DNA of 64,000 nt, from NCBI RefSeq assembly GCF_004570875.1, contig NZ_SPQK01000004.1, positions 62,001 through 126,000 of the forward strand. The letters are read 5' to 3'. The notes beneath the pieces are model-generated. The model was given only the letters and a program-made list of their open reading frames with translations. It did no database searches and was not told the DNA's origin. Origin of the DNA: Blastococcus sp. CT_GayMR16 (lineage in GTDB: Bacteria > Actinomycetota > Actinomycetes > Mycobacteriales > Geodermatophilaceae). The translations under genes and the position numbers were made by a program. Below, one piece after another: positions 16,921 to 25,821 of this stretch (position 1 is the first letter of the stretch; each line of letters begins with the position of its first letter).

Positions 16921-17568
16921 GTGACGGAGCTGCGGATCGTGCGGGCGGGGCTGGTTCCCTACGAGGAGGCCTGGGCGCAGCAGCGGGAGCTGCACGCCCA
17001 GCGCGTCGCCGGCGAAGGTCCCGACACCCTGCTGCTCCTGGAGCACCCCTCGGTCTACACGGCCGGCAAGCGCACCGAGGCCCACGAACGGCCCTTCGAC
17101 GGGACGCCGGTCATCGACGTCGACCGCGGCGGCAAGATCACCTGGCACGGCCCCGGTCAGCTGGTCGGCTACCCGATCGTCGCGCTGCCCGACCCGATCG
17201 ACGTGGTCGCCTACGTGCGCCGGCTCGAGGACGCACTCATCGAGGTGTGCGCCGGCTTGGGCCTGTCCACCGGCCGGGTCGAGGGCCGCAGCGGCGTCTG
17301 GGTGGCTGCCGACGGCTCCGGGCCGGAGCGCAAGGTCGCGGCGATCGGCGTACGGGTGGCCCGCGGCGTGACGATGCACGGCTTCGCGTTGAACTGCGAT
17401 CCGGACATGACCGCGTTCGCCAACATGATCCCGTGCGGGATCCCCGATGCCGGGGTGACGTCGCTGTCGGCGGAGCTCGGCCGCGACATCACGGTGGCCG
17501 ACGCGACCGGCCCGGTCGAGGACGCGATGCGACGGGTGCTGGCCTTCGAGCCCGCGACCGCTGGATGA
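16921..17568 (+). CDS. lipB: Lipoyl(octanoyl) transferase
   Basis: Moves the octanoyl group from acyl-carrier protein to the lipoyl lysine of target proteins, the first step of lipoate synthesis. The 215-residue product shows the family motifs [17 protein letters not shown], the catalytic lysine K138 in ERKVAAIG and the catalytic cysteine C172 in [16 protein letters not shown] 16921 is preferred because TACGCT lies 7 nt upstream; an in-frame ATG at 16915 would add two residues. The next gene, a broken PPOX gene, overlaps its stop by 4 nt. LipA, which completes the pathway, is at 28.0 kb, and the obvious target is the SucB encoded at 11.3 kb. Confidence 0.95.
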   Translation: MTELRIVRAGLVPYEEAWAQQRELHAQRVAGEGPDTLLLLEHPSVYTAGKRTEAHERPFDGTPVIDVDRGGKITWHGPGQLVGYPIVALPDPIDVVAYVRRLEDALIEVCAGLGLSTGRVEGRSGVWVAADGSGPERKVAAIGVRVARGVTMHGFALNCDPDMTAFANMIPCGIPDAGVTSLSAELGRDITVADATGPVEDAMRRVLAFEPATAG

Positions 17569-17958
17569 CCCCGCTCCCCTCCAGCACCTACGTCAGCCTG
17601 ACGACGTTCCGCCGCACCGGCGTCCCGGTCAGCACCCCCGTCTGGGCGGCGCCGGACGGCGACACGCTCCTCGTGTGGACGCGCACCGACACCGGAAAAT
17701 AGAAGGACCCCCTGCCCCCCACCGCTCGCAGGCTCGCGTCGGGCCCCTGCAGGAGGCCTGAGCCGGGTCGAGGGTCCGGACGTCGAGGGTGTCGCCGGAT
17801 TCGTCGCGCATGCGGAGTGGCCCGGCGCGCTCGCCGCCCTGCGCCGGGCCTACGGCCTGCAGTTCCGGCTGTGCTACGTCACGTCGCGAGTAGTGCGGCG
17901 GTTGTGCCGCCGCGACACCGACCGCAACGAGATCATCCGCATCCGCCCGGCAGCCTGA
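17565..17958 (+). pseudogene. F420-dependent PPOX-family oxidoreductase, disrupted by repeat copy C
   Basis: The first 45 codons encode a normal opening for an actinobacterial PPOX-class F420-dependent enzyme ([19 protein letters not shown] ... VWTRTDTGK), then meet a TAG at 17700-17702 at the edge of repeat copy C. After the repeat, in another frame, comes the matching C-terminal part: WPGALAALRRAYGLQFRL and ending IIRIRPAA with TGA at 17956. About 30 residues of the middle (the VKRLR...VTLAP region in relatives) are missing, so this is replacement or insertion with deletion, not simple insertion. The ATG overlaps the lipB stop (ATGA), so the intact gene was coupled to lipB. The codon pattern of the 3' part is still good, suggesting a recent loss. 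Confidence 0.8.
17704..17759 (-). repeat. Dispersed palindromic repeat, copy C (inside a gene)
   Basis: It has the conserved core CTCGCAGGCTCG, in the orientation opposite to copies A, B and D, and imperfect pairing arms at 17704-17715 and 17749-17759. It replaces the middle of the PPOX gene. Confidence 0.75.
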
Positions 17959-17964
17959 GAATTC

Positions 17965-20853
17965 TCAGCCGAGGACGAAGTTGACCAGCCGGCCCGGGAC
18001 GGCGACGACGCGGCGCACGGTCGCGCCGTCGAGGTAGCCCGCGATCTTCTCGTCGGCCCGTGCGGCTGCCTCCAGGGCCGCGGCGTCGGCATCGGCCGGC
18101 ACGCTGACCTGCGACCGGACCTTGCCGTTGACCTGGACGGCGACCTGCACCGTGTCGTCGATCAGCCAGCGCTCGTCGGCGACCGGGAACGGGTGCCACG
18201 CAGAGGACTCGTCGTGGCCCAGCCGTGCCCACAACTCCTCGGCGACGTGCGGGGCCAGCGGGGCCACCAGCAGCACCAGCGGCTCGGCCACCGATCGCGG
18301 CACGGGCTTGTCCGCGCCGTAGACCGACGTCAGGTGGTTGGTCAGCTCGGTGATCCGCGCGATGGCGATGTTGAACCGCAGGGTGGTGAACCCGTCGCGG
18401 ACGCCGTCGATCCCCCGGTGCAGCGCACGCAGCGTGTCCTCGGACGGCTCGACGTCCGCGGCCCGCACGGCCCCGGTCTGCTCGTCGACGACGACCCGCC
18501 AGATCCGCTGCAGCAGCCGCTGGGATCCGACGACGGCCTTGGTCTCCCAGGGACGCGACTGCTCCAACGGCCCGGTCGACATCTCGTAGACCCGGAAGGT
18601 GTCGGCGCCGTAGGCGCCGATCATCTCGTCGGGCGTGACCATGTTCTTCAGGCTCTTCCCGATCTTCCCGTACTCACGGTTGACCGGGTTGCCCTCGTAG
18701 AAGAACTGGCCGCCCTTCTCCACGACGTCGGCAGCGGGCACGTAGAAGCCCCGCTCGTCGGTGTAGGCGAAGGCGGAGATGTAGCCCTGGTTGACCAGCC
18801 GGCGGAACGGCTCCTCGCTGGAGACGTAGCCCAGGTCGTGCAGGACCTTGTGCCAGAAGCGGGCGTAGAGCAGGTGCAGCACGGCGTGCTCGACACCGCC
18901 GACGTACAGGTCCACCCCGCCGACGTCACCGGGCTCCCGCGGGCCCAGCCAGTACTTCTCCAGCTCGGGGTCGACCATCTGCTCGTCGTCGCCGGGGTCC
19001 AGGTAGCGCAGGTAGTACCAGCACGAACCGGCCCAGTTGGGCATCGTGTTGGTCTCGCGGCGGTACTTCTTCGGCCCGTCGCCCAGGTCCAGCTCGACCG
19101 TCGTCCACTCCGTCGCGCGCGACAGCGGCGGCTCGGGGGCGGAGTCGGCGTCGTCGTCGGCGAACGTCTTCGGTGAGTAGTCCTCCACCTCGGGCAGCAG
19201 CACCGGCAGCATCGACTCCGGGACGGCGACCGGCAGGTCGTTCTCGTCGTAGAGGATCGGGAACGGCTCGCCCCAGTAGCGCTGCCGGCTGAACAGCCAG
19301 TCACGCAGCTTGTAGGTGGTGGTGGCCTCGCCGTGGCCGTGCTCGACCAGCCAGTCGGTGATCGTCGCGATGGCGGTCGCCTTGTCCAGCCCGTCCAGCG
19401 AGATCTCGTCGTTCGACGAGTTGATCATCGGCCCCGGGCCGGTGTACGCGCCGCCGTCGAAGTCGGCCGGCGGCTGCACCGTGCGGACGACGGGCAGCCC
19501 GAAGGCCTCGGCGAACTCCCAGTCGCGGGTGTCCTCACCGGGAACGGCCATGATCGCGCCGGTGCCGTAGCCGGTCAGGACGTAGTCGGCGATGAACACC
19601 GGCAGCGCGTTGCCGTTGACCGGGTTGGCGGCGGTGACGCCGAGCCAGACGCCGGTCTTGTCGCGGCCCTCGGTCTGGCGGTCCAGCTCCGAACGGCGGG
19701 AGGCCTGCCGCTGGTAGGCGGTGACCGCCTCGGCCGGGGTAGCCGCGCCGCCGGTCCAGCGCGGGTCGGTGCCGTCGGGCCACGCCGCCGCGGTCAGCGC
19801 CGCGACCAGCGGGTGCTCCGGCGCCAGCACCATGTACGTCGCGCCGAACAGCGTGTCCGGTCGCGTCGTGAAGACCTCCACGGTCTCGTCGCCGACCGAG
19901 AACCCGATGCGCGCCCCGGCCGAGCGGCCGATCCAGTTGCGCTGCATCTGCTTGAGCGAGTCGGTCCAGTCCAGCCGGTCCAGGTCGTCGATCAACCGGT
20001 CGGCGTAGGCGGTGATCCGCATCATCCACTGGGTCAGCGGACGCCGGAACACCGGGAAGTTGCCGCGCTCGGAGCGTCCGTCGGCGGTGACCTCCTCGTT
20101 GGACAGCACGGTGCCCAGTCCGGGGCACCAGTTCACCGGGGCCTGGTGCAGGTAGGCCAGCCGGTGCGCGTCGACGACCAGCCGTCGTCCCACCTCGTCC
20201 AGCTCGGCCCACGGCCGCCCCAGCGGGTTCGTACCCGAGGCCGGCTCGCGCGTGCCGGCGTCCAGCTCGGCGATCAGGTCCTCGATCCGGCGCGCCCTGC
20301 CGACGCGCTCGTCGAACCAGGAGCCGAACAGCTGCAGGAAGATCCACTGGGTCCACTTGTAGTAGCCCGGGTCGATGGTGGCGAAGCTGCGGCGGTCGTC
20401 GTGGTCGACGCCCAGGCGGCGCAGCTGCGCCCGGATCGCCTCGATGTTGGCCTCGGTGGTGACCCGCGGGTGCTGCCCGGTCTGGACGGCGTACTGCTCG
20501 GCGGGCAGGCCGAAGGCGTCGTAGCCCATCGGGTGCAGCACGTTGTCGCCGTCCATCCGGCGGAAGCGGCTGGTGACGTCGGTACCCAGGTAGCCCAGCG
20601 GGTGCCCGACGTGCAGCCCGGTGCCCGACGGGTACGGGAACATGTCCATCAGGAAGAACTTCGGGCGGTCGGCAACCTTCTCGAAGCCCGCGCTCAGCCG
20701 GCCGGTCGGGTTGGGCGTGTGGAAGGTGCCCTCGCGCTCCCAGCGGTCCTGCCAGGCGAGCTCGATCTGCTGGGCCAGGGCCGGCGTGTAACGGTGCGGC
20801 GGGACGTCACCGGACGTCAGTTCGGCACCCTGCTGGTCGGCAGTCTGGCTCAT
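17965..20853 (-). CDS. leuS: Leucyl-tRNA synthetase
   Basis: A 962-residue class Ia synthetase that charges tRNA-Leu. It shows the HIGH-type motif HVGHP after [10 protein letters not shown], the CP1 editing domain ([19 protein letters not shown]) and the KMSKS-equivalent GKIGKS followed by [13 protein letters not shown] 20853 is chosen because GGGAGC lies upstream at suitable spacing; a GTG at 20868 would add five residues. The 125-nt leader holds a short Leu-rich peptide and an intrinsic terminator, so expression is probably controlled by leucine supply through attenuation. The gene faces the broken PPOX gene, 6 bp after its stop. Confidence 0.96.
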   Translation of the reverse strand: MSQTADQQGAELTSGDVPPHRYTPALAQQIELAWQDRWEREGTFHTPNPTGRLSAGFEKVADRPKFFLMDMFPYPSGTGLHVGHPLGYLGTDVTSRFRRMDGDNVLHPMGYDAFGLPAEQYAVQTGQHPRVTTEANIEAIRAQLRRLGVDHDDRRSFATIDPGYYKWTQWIFLQLFGSWFDERVGRARRIEDLIAELDAGTREPASGTNPLGRPWAELDEVGRRLVVDAHRLAYLHQAPVNWCPGLGTVLSNEEVTADGRSERGNFPVFRRPLTQWMMRITAYADRLIDDLDRLDWTDSLKQMQRNWIGRSAGARIGFSVGDETVEVFTTRPDTLFGATYMVLAPEHPLVAALTAAAWPDGTDPRWTGGAATPAEAVTAYQRQASRRSELDRQTEGRDKTGVWLGVTAANPVNGNALPVFIADYVLTGYGTGAIMAVPGEDTRDWEFAEAFGLPVVRTVQPPADFDGGAYTGPGPMINSSNDEISLDGLDKATAIATITDWLVEHGHGEATTTYKLRDWLFSRQRYWGEPFPILYDENDLPVAVPESMLPVLLPEVEDYSPKTFADDDADSAPEPPLSRATEWTTVELDLGDGPKKYRRETNTMPNWAGSCWYYLRYLDPGDDEQMVDPELEKYWLGPREPGDVGGVDLYVGGVEHAVLHLLYARFWHKVLHDLGYVSSEEPFRRLVNQGYISAFAYTDERGFYVPAADVVEKGGQFFYEGNPVNREYGKIGKSLKNMVTPDEMIGAYGADTFRVYEMSTGPLEQSRPWETKAVVGSQRLLQRIWRVVVDEQTGAVRAADVEPSEDTLRALHRGIDGVRDGFTTLRFNIAIARITELTNHLTSVYGADKPVPRSVAEPLVLLVAPLAPHVAEELWARLGHDESSAWHPFPVADERWLIDDTVQVAVQVNGKVRSQVSVPADADAAALEAAARADEKIAGYLDGATVRRVVAVPGRLVNFVLG

Positions 20854-20892
20854 CGCGCGTGCTCCCAAGTTCGCGTACCGGCGGCGGACATC

Positions 20893-20951
20893 AAAAAACC
20901 CCTCACGCAGGAGGGGTCGCCGTGCTGTCTGAACGTCTCAGGTCAGCACGG
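20893..20951 (-). promoter_or_regulatory. Leucine attenuator upstream of leuS
   Basis: On the minus strand, stem 1 pairs CCGTGCTG (20951-20944) with CAGCACGG (20927-20920) and covers the leader peptide's stop codon. The terminator follows: arms 20917-20911 and 20904-20898 (7 bp, 6-nt loop), then a run of T from 20898 to 20893. This is the only hairpin in the window with a clear T tract. Stalling on the leader Leu codons would change which structures form. The exact antiterminator pairing is not resolved by eye. Confidence 0.8.
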
Positions 20952-20978
20952 CCTGGAAAGAAGGAGCCGCCCGGTCAC
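20943..20978 (-). CDS. leuS leader peptide (11 aa, three consecutive Leu codons)
   Basis: GTG ACC GGG CGG CTC CTT CTT TCC AGG CCG TGC TGA encodes MTGRLLLSRPC. Two of the three Leu codons are CTT, which is uncommon in this GC-rich genome, where CTG and CTC dominate. TAGGCT lies 7 nt before the GTG, so the leader is itself a leaderless start. The stop codon lies within the first hairpin of the attenuator. It is too short for homology; the case rests on position, codons and the following terminator. Confidence 0.78.
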   Translation of the reverse strand: MTGRLLLSRPC

Positions 20979-20985
20979 GCCGCCC

Positions 20986-20991
20986 AGCCTA
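20986..20991 (-). promoter_or_regulatory. -10 element of the leuS transcript
   Basis: TAGGCT on the minus strand, 7 nt before the leader GTG at 20978. Confidence 0.65.
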
Positions 20992-21134
20992 CCGCGAGGG
21001 CTGGTACCCGGGCGGCACCCTTCCCCGGCCTGATGCGGCCCTGCTTCCGCTGTCGTGACCAACTAGCCGCTGCCCCGGCTCCAGATGTCGGCGCAGCGGC
21101 CGATTCACATTGTGTGCAACGCGAACGCCGTTCA

Positions 21135-23411
21135 GTGGTGGGTGACGAGGACGCGTCGTCCTCCCGCCTGCCGCTGATCCTGACGCTCGCGAGCCTGACA
21201 CTCTTCGCCACCGGGGTCGGCCCCCGTCCCGACGGCGAGATCTGGCCTATCGTCTACGACCTGCTGCTGTACAACGCGGTCTTCGCATTCGGCGCGATCG
21301 CCTGCGTGGCGGCGGCGCTGTCCGCCCGGGTCGATCGGCTGGCGTGGTGGTCGCTCGCGGTCGCGCTCGCGCTCAGCGTCATCGGCAACGTGATCTACAC
21401 CGTCGTCATCGCGCGGATGGAGAACGAGCCCTTTCCCTCGATAGCCGACCTGTTCTACCTGGTCTACTACCTGCCGCTGTACGTCGCCCTCCTCGCGCTG
21501 ATCAAGACGCGCGTCATCCGCTTCCACGCCAGCATGTGGCTGGACGGCATCGTCGGCGCTCTGGGTGCCGGCGCAGTCGCGGTGGCCGTCCTGCTGGGCC
21601 CGGCCCTGGAGATGACGGAGGGCGATCCTGCCGTGGTCGCCACGGGCCTGGCCTACCCGATCGCCGACGTCGTCCTGCTGGCGCTGCTGGGCGCGGTCGG
21701 CGCGATCCTGGGCGTCCGCCGCGACCGGACGCTGCTCCTGCTGGCCGCCGCCATCGTCGCCAACCTGGTCGGCGACATCGTCTTCCTCGACCTGGCAACG
21801 CAGGACATCTACGTCGAAGGCGGCGCGCTCGACCTGGCCTGGCTGGCCGGTGCGGCGCTGATGGCGGTTGCCGCGCACGTCAGCAAACCCGATTCACCCG
21901 CCCCCGTCAGGACGACGTCCGCCCGGGTCGGCTGGCGGGTCCTCGCGGTTCCCCTGTCCTGCAATGTCGCCAGCCTCCTCGTCCTTGGCGCCGGCTATGG
22001 CGACCGGCTGAACCCGGCCGCGGCGTGGCTCGCCGTCGGCTGCGTGCTCACTGCCCTCTGCCGCACCGCGATCACGTTCCGGGAGGTGCGGGCGTTCAAC
22101 GAGGTGCGTGAGCAGGCCCGCACGGACGAGCTGACCGGCCTCCCCAACCGCCGTCAGCTCCTCGCGGAGGCCTCCACGGCGCTCGCCACGGCGACGGCCC
22201 GCCGTCCCGCGGCGCTGCTGCTCCTGGACCTCGACGGCTTCAAGGAGGTCAACGACAGCCTCGGCCACCACGCCGGCGATCAGTTGCTCCGGCAGGTCGG
22301 CCCACGCCTGCGGCCCGCCCTCGGCCCGGGTCAGCTCCTCGGCCGGCTCGGCGGCGACGAGTTCGCCGTCCTGCTCCACGACGCCGGCCTCGACGAGGCG
22401 CAGGAACTGGCCGAGCGGCTCCGGGACCTCATCCTCGAGCCGTTCACGATCGAGGGCATCCGGCTGCACGTGGGCGTGAGCATCGGCGTCTCCACCGCCC
22501 CGGTGCCGGCCGCCACCGTGCAGGAGCTGCTGCGCTGCGCCGACGTCGCCATGTACGCGGCCAAGTCCGGCCGCGAGGGCGTGCACGTCTACCTGCCCGC
22601 CCCGGACGGCGGGTCCGGCGACCGGCTGCGCACGATGGAGGAGCTGCGGACGGCCCTGGACGACGATCAGCTCGTCGTCCACCTGCAGCCGCAGGTCGCC
22701 CTCGACGACGAGCGGGTGGTCGGCGTCGAGGCGCTGGTCCGGTGGAACCACCCGACCCGTGGCCTCCTCTCCCCCGCGGAGCTGCTGCCGGCCGCCGAGC
22801 AGGCAGGCCTGCTCAGGCCGCTGACCGACACCGTGCTCGAGCTCGCCATGGCGGCCGCTGCACTGTGGTGGTCCGACCAGCCCGTCCCGGTGTCGGTGAA
22901 CCTGTCCGCGGCGAACGTCAACGACCTCGACCTGCCGGGCAAGGTCTCGGCCGGCCTCGCGCGGCACGGGCTCCCGCCGGAGGCGCTCACCCTCGAGCTC
23001 GTCGAGGACACGCTGATGGCCGACCCGGAACGTGGCCGCACGGTGCTCGGGGAGCTGCGGCTGCTCGGCGTCCGGACGTCCATCGACGACTACGGCACGG
23101 GCTACAGCTCGCTGGCCTACCTCCGGCACCTGCCCGCCGACGAGCTCAAGCTCGACCGCAGCCTGACCGCCGACGTGGACGACGACCGGCGGGCCGCGGC
23201 GATCGTGAAGCACACCGTCGCCCTGGCCCACGACCTCGGGCTGCGGCTCGTCGCCGAAGGGGTCGAGGACGCCGCCACCGGTGCGGCGCTCGCGCGGCTG
23301 GGCTGCGACATCGCCCAGGGCTACGCGATCGCCCGCCCGATGCCGGTCGAGGACTTCCTCCGGTGGCTGGTCACTCCCCGGCCGCTGCTGCTCGAGCAGA
23401 CCCGGGCCTGA
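21135..23411 (+). CDS. Membrane-bound GGDEF-EAL protein (cyclic-di-GMP turnover)
   Basis: About 758 residues. Roughly ten hydrophobic segments form an N-terminal membrane sensor of a type I cannot name. The GGDEF domain follows (DELTGLPNRR ... RLGGDEFAVLL), then an EAL domain (GVEALVRWNHP, DDYGTGYSSLAYLRHLPADELKLDRS, AEGVED). Both active-site signatures are intact, so the protein may both make and break c-di-GMP. The residues before GGDEF (GPGQLLG) lack an RxxD inhibitory site. GTG 21135 (or 21138) is chosen because homology-like hydrophobic sequence begins 15 residues later and the longer frame would run into the leuS leader. Its 3' end overlaps the convergent HxlR gene by 41 bp. Confidence 0.9.
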   Translation: MVGDEDASSSRLPLILTLASLTLFATGVGPRPDGEIWPIVYDLLLYNAVFAFGAIACVAAALSARVDRLAWWSLAVALALSVIGNVIYTVVIARMENEPFPSIADLFYLVYYLPLYVALLALIKTRVIRFHASMWLDGIVGALGAGAVAVAVLLGPALEMTEGDPAVVATGLAYPIADVVLLALLGAVGAILGVRRDRTLLLLAAAIVANLVGDIVFLDLATQDIYVEGGALDLAWLAGAALMAVAAHVSKPDSPAPVRTTSARVGWRVLAVPLSCNVASLLVLGAGYGDRLNPAAAWLAVGCVLTALCRTAITFREVRAFNEVREQARTDELTGLPNRRQLLAEASTALATATARRPAALLLLDLDGFKEVNDSLGHHAGDQLLRQVGPRLRPALGPGQLLGRLGGDEFAVLLHDAGLDEAQELAERLRDLILEPFTIEGIRLHVGVSIGVSTAPVPAATVQELLRCADVAMYAAKSGREGVHVYLPAPDGGSGDRLRTMEELRTALDDDQLVVHLQPQVALDDERVVGVEALVRWNHPTRGLLSPAELLPAAEQAGLLRPLTDTVLELAMAAAALWWSDQPVPVSVNLSAANVNDLDLPGKVSAGLARHGLPPEALTLELVEDTLMADPERGRTVLGELRLLGVRTSIDDYGTGYSSLAYLRHLPADELKLDRSLTADVDDDRRAAAIVKHTVALAHDLGLRLVAEGVEDAATGAALARLGCDIAQGYAIARPMPVEDFLRWLVTPRPLLLEQTRA

Positions 23412-24114
23412 CCGCGGGCACGGCGGCCACCGGGCGCGGCCCGGGCCGGGGCGTCGACGCCAGGCTGGACAGCTTCAGCCAGCGCGGCAGGGCCCGGCGG
23501 GCCTGCGGCTCGCCGTGGAGGACCAGCTCACCGGAGCGCAGCGCGGACGCCCAGTCCAGGTCGCCGCGCCAGATGAGGGTCAGCGTCCGCAGCGTCGCCT
23601 CCACCGTGACGCGCACGGGGAATCCCGGATCGTTGTCGCAGACGTCGACCCCATCCCCGGTGATCACGATCCACCAGTGCCGGGTCGCCCGGCGCACGTC
23701 CGGGAAGTCGAAGCCCACGACCGTCCGGCCGTCGGGCACGGCCTCGGTGTCGACGTTGCGATGGATGTCCCAGAGCAGCAGGTGCGGATCGAGGTCGTCG
23801 TCGCCGAGCTCGGGGATCCAGCGGGTTCCCCAGCGGCCCAGCGCCTCCACGATCGGTTCGAGCTCCTTGCCGGACTCGCTGAGCCGGTAGGTCACTCGGT
23901 TGCCGTCCTCCCAGCGCTCGACGACCCCGGCTCGGACCAGCGTCTGCAGCCGCTTGGACAGCAGGGCCGGCGACATCCTGGGGACGCCGCGGCGCAGCGC
24001 GTTGAAGTGCTGGCTGCCCATCATCAGCTCGCGGACGACGAGCAGCGTCCACCGCTCGTCGAGCAGCTCCATGGCCTTGGCCACCGGACAGAACTGGCCG
24101 TAGTGCGAGGGCAT
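23371..24114 (-). CDS. HxlR-family winged-helix regulator with a C-terminal SCP2-like domain
   Basis: A 247-residue protein. Residues 1-105 form an HxlR-type wHTH: C9 in the conserved FCPVAKAMELLDERWTLLVV, then FNALRRGVPRMSPALLSKRL and the wing RVTYRLSESGKEL. Residues about 115-215 resemble SCP2-like ligand-binding domains (VTGDGVDVCDNDPG ... LIWRGDLDWASALRSG). The C terminus is Arg/Pro/Ala-rich. ATG 24114 has GGGAGAGGG upstream. It is divergent from a methyltransferase gene, with a perfect palindrome in the intergenic space, which suggests it controls that gene and itself. Confidence 0.87.
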   Translation of the reverse strand: MPSHYGQFCPVAKAMELLDERWTLLVVRELMMGSQHFNALRRGVPRMSPALLSKRLQTLVRAGVVERWEDGNRVTYRLSESGKELEPIVEALGRWGTRWIPELGDDDLDPHLLLWDIHRNVDTEAVPDGRTVVGFDFPDVRRATRHWWIVITGDGVDVCDNDPGFPVRVTVEATLRTLTLIWRGDLDWASALRSGELVLHGEPQARRALPRWLKLSSLASTPRPGPRPVAAVPAVRPGSARAAAAGE

Positions 24115-24181
24115 CGGTCCCTCTCCCGTCGACTGGTGGCTCCGAGGTAGGGAACGCTAGGGGCGCACCCCTTCCGGCGGT

Positions 24182-24198
24182 AGTACAGAAGCTGTACT
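24182..24198. promoter_or_regulatory. Candidate operator between the HxlR regulator and the methyltransferase
   Basis: AGTACAG AAG CTGTACT is a perfect 7-bp inverted repeat with a 3-bp spacer. A weaker half-site (ATACAG, 24205-24210) follows. It lies 68 bp upstream of the regulator ATG and 90 bp upstream of the methyltransferase ATG. Binding by the HxlR protein is inferred from position. Confidence 0.6.
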
Positions 24199-24287
24199 GG
24201 CGGGATACAGATCCAGCACTGGGGGCGGGCGCGGGGCGGCAGAACTCTGGACGGCGTCCTCCTCCCGTCTCCTCCCTGGAAGTCGCC

Positions 24288-25346
24288 ATGACCCTCACCG
24301 CTCCCTCCCCCGCGACGCCGGCCCCGACCGGCGAGCCCACCCTGGCCGACACCGCTCCGAAGGTGCTCGCGCTCATCGCGGGCTACGTCGGTCACCGGAC
24401 CGTGTCCATCGGGCTGCGCCAGGGCCTGATCCGGCAGCTGGCCGACGGCCCGGGCAGCACGCCCGACGATCTGGCCGAGGCCCTCGACCTCGATCCCTTC
24501 TACGTCGGCGTCTGGTGCCGTGGCGGCCTGGCCGCCGGGGTGCTCGACCGAGCGGGCAGCGGCTACCGCCTCGGCGACCACATCGCGACGCTGTTGCTCG
24601 ACACCGCCTCACCGGCCTGGGTCGGGGGCGTGTTCGCCGTCACCGAGGCTCCGGAGATGTTCGGCCGGTTCGAGGCGCACTTCGCCACCGGCGAGCGGAT
24701 GTGGTGGGACGACACCAGCCCCGAGTGGATCGCCGCCGTCGCCGGCACGGGCACGCCGTTCTACACGCGACTGGTCCCCGGCGGGCTCGCGAAGGTGCCC
24801 GGCCTGACCGAGCGACTCGAGGCCGGCGTCCGGGTCGTCGACACCGCGTGCGGCGCCGGGCTGGGCGCCGTCCGGCTGGCCACCGCGTACCCGCGCAGCG
24901 TCGTCGTCGGGGTCGACGGCGACCTGCACTCGGTCGAGCAGGCTCGGGAGCGGGTGGCTGCCGCCGGGCTCAGCGACCGGGTCGAGGTGCTGCACAGCGC
25001 CCTCGAGGACTTCACCGTCGACCGGCCGGCCACCGTGGTGATCAACAACATCTCGATGCACGAGTGCCGGGACATCGACCGGGTCGCCGAGAACGTGATG
25101 GCGGCGCTGGAGCCGGGCGGCTGGTTCGTCATCTCCGACTTCCCGTTCCCGGACACCGATGAGGGGCTGCGCAGCGTGCCCGGCCGGATCATGACCGGCA
25201 TCCAGTTCTTCGAGGCCCAGATCGACGACCAACTGCTGCCGCGTGCGGCCTACGACGACCTGCTCTCGCGCCACGGGTTCGTCGACCTCGGCTCGGTGCA
25301 GCTCACGCCGATGCACGCGCTCACCTGGGGACGCCGTCCCGCCTGA
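24288..25346 (+). CDS. Class I SAM-dependent methyltransferase with an N-terminal winged-helix region
   Basis: A 352-residue protein. Residues 20-110 look like the dimerisation/wHTH region of O-methyltransferases (GLRQGLIRQLADGPGSTPDDLAEALDLDPFYVGVW). The Rossmann domain starts with motif I VVDTACGAGLGAVRLA, then GVDGDL, a motif with VVINNISMHECRD, and LEPGGWFVISDFPF. The substrate is not predictable. ATG 24288 follows a purine-weak leader, with GGAAGTCGCC just upstream. It is divergent from, and probably regulated by, the HxlR gene. Confidence 0.88.
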   Translation: MTLTAPSPATPAPTGEPTLADTAPKVLALIAGYVGHRTVSIGLRQGLIRQLADGPGSTPDDLAEALDLDPFYVGVWCRGGLAAGVLDRAGSGYRLGDHIATLLLDTASPAWVGGVFAVTEAPEMFGRFEAHFATGERMWWDDTSPEWIAAVAGTGTPFYTRLVPGGLAKVPGLTERLEAGVRVVDTACGAGLGAVRLATAYPRSVVVGVDGDLHSVEQARERVAAAGLSDRVEVLHSALEDFTVDRPATVVINNISMHECRDIDRVAENVMAALEPGGWFVISDFPFPDTDEGLRSVPGRIMTGIQFFEAQIDDQLLPRAAYDDLLSRHGFVDLGSVQLTPMHALTWGRRPA

Positions 25347-25416
25347 TCGGGGGACGGTGCCGGGGACGGGCGCGTCGTCGCCGCCGTGGCCTTCACCCGG
25401 CACGACGACCCGACCT

Positions 25417-25815
25417 GTGCCGGCCCTCGGCCCTGACCGCGCGCCGCTGACCGACGCCCCGCACGCGGTCCCCCCGCTGCGGTCGCGCGGCATTCCGACC
25501 GCCGTCGAGGCGTACGGCAGCGGAGCCGTGGTGCTCGCGCGGCTCCGCGACCTGCCGGTCGACCGGATCGCGCTGCACCCGGCCGTGGCCGCTGAGGTGG
25601 TCGCCGACCCCACGGCCGCCCTCGTCGTGGGACACACGGTGGCACTCACCCGCGTACTCGGCAGCACCGTGCACGCGGACTCGGTGGACGTGCACGTCGA
25701 TGCGACGTTGACCCGCCTGGGCTGCGAGGTACTCCATGCCGGTTCTGGTCCGCTGCCGGCTGACGAGTTCGAGGCCTGGCTCCGGCGCGACGACGCCGTC
25801 CGGCCGTTCGTCTGA
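25417..25815 (+). CDS. Stand-alone degenerate half-EAL domain protein
   Basis: About 132 residues. From LRSRGIPTAVEAYGSG to PADEFEAWLRR it aligns end to end with the C-terminal half of the EAL domain encoded at 21.1-23.4 kb (LRLLGVRTSIDDYGTG ... PVEDFLRWLV). The catalytic DD pair reads EA, the KLDRS lysine position reads ALHPA, and AEGVED reads ADSVDV; the N-terminal EAL half is absent. It should not hydrolyse c-di-GMP but could still be a protein-interaction module. The start is uncertain; GTG 25417 is the best in-frame choice that clears the methyltransferase gene (GTG 25357 is an alternative). It converges on the LLM gene. Confidence 0.65.
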   Translation: MPALGPDRAPLTDAPHAVPPLRSRGIPTAVEAYGSGAVVLARLRDLPVDRIALHPAVAAEVVADPTAALVVGHTVALTRVLGSTVHADSVDVHVDATLTRLGCEVLHAGSGPLPADEFEAWLRRDDAVRPFV

Positions 25816-25821
25816 GGCGGG

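Noticed and set aside
21001-21020. Sequence resembling a T-box specifier/antiterminator (GGGTGCCGCCCGGGTACC on the minus strand) near leuS
   Set aside because: It lies upstream of the inferred -10 of the leuS transcript, so it would not be in the RNA, and the match to the T-box consensus is poor. The leader-peptide attenuator explains the region better.
20859-21134. N-terminal extension of the GGDEF-EAL protein to a start at 20859
   Set aside because: The extra 92 residues are low-complexity, overlap the leuS leader and its promoter on the other strand, and precede a start (GTG 21135) that leads directly into the first membrane segment.
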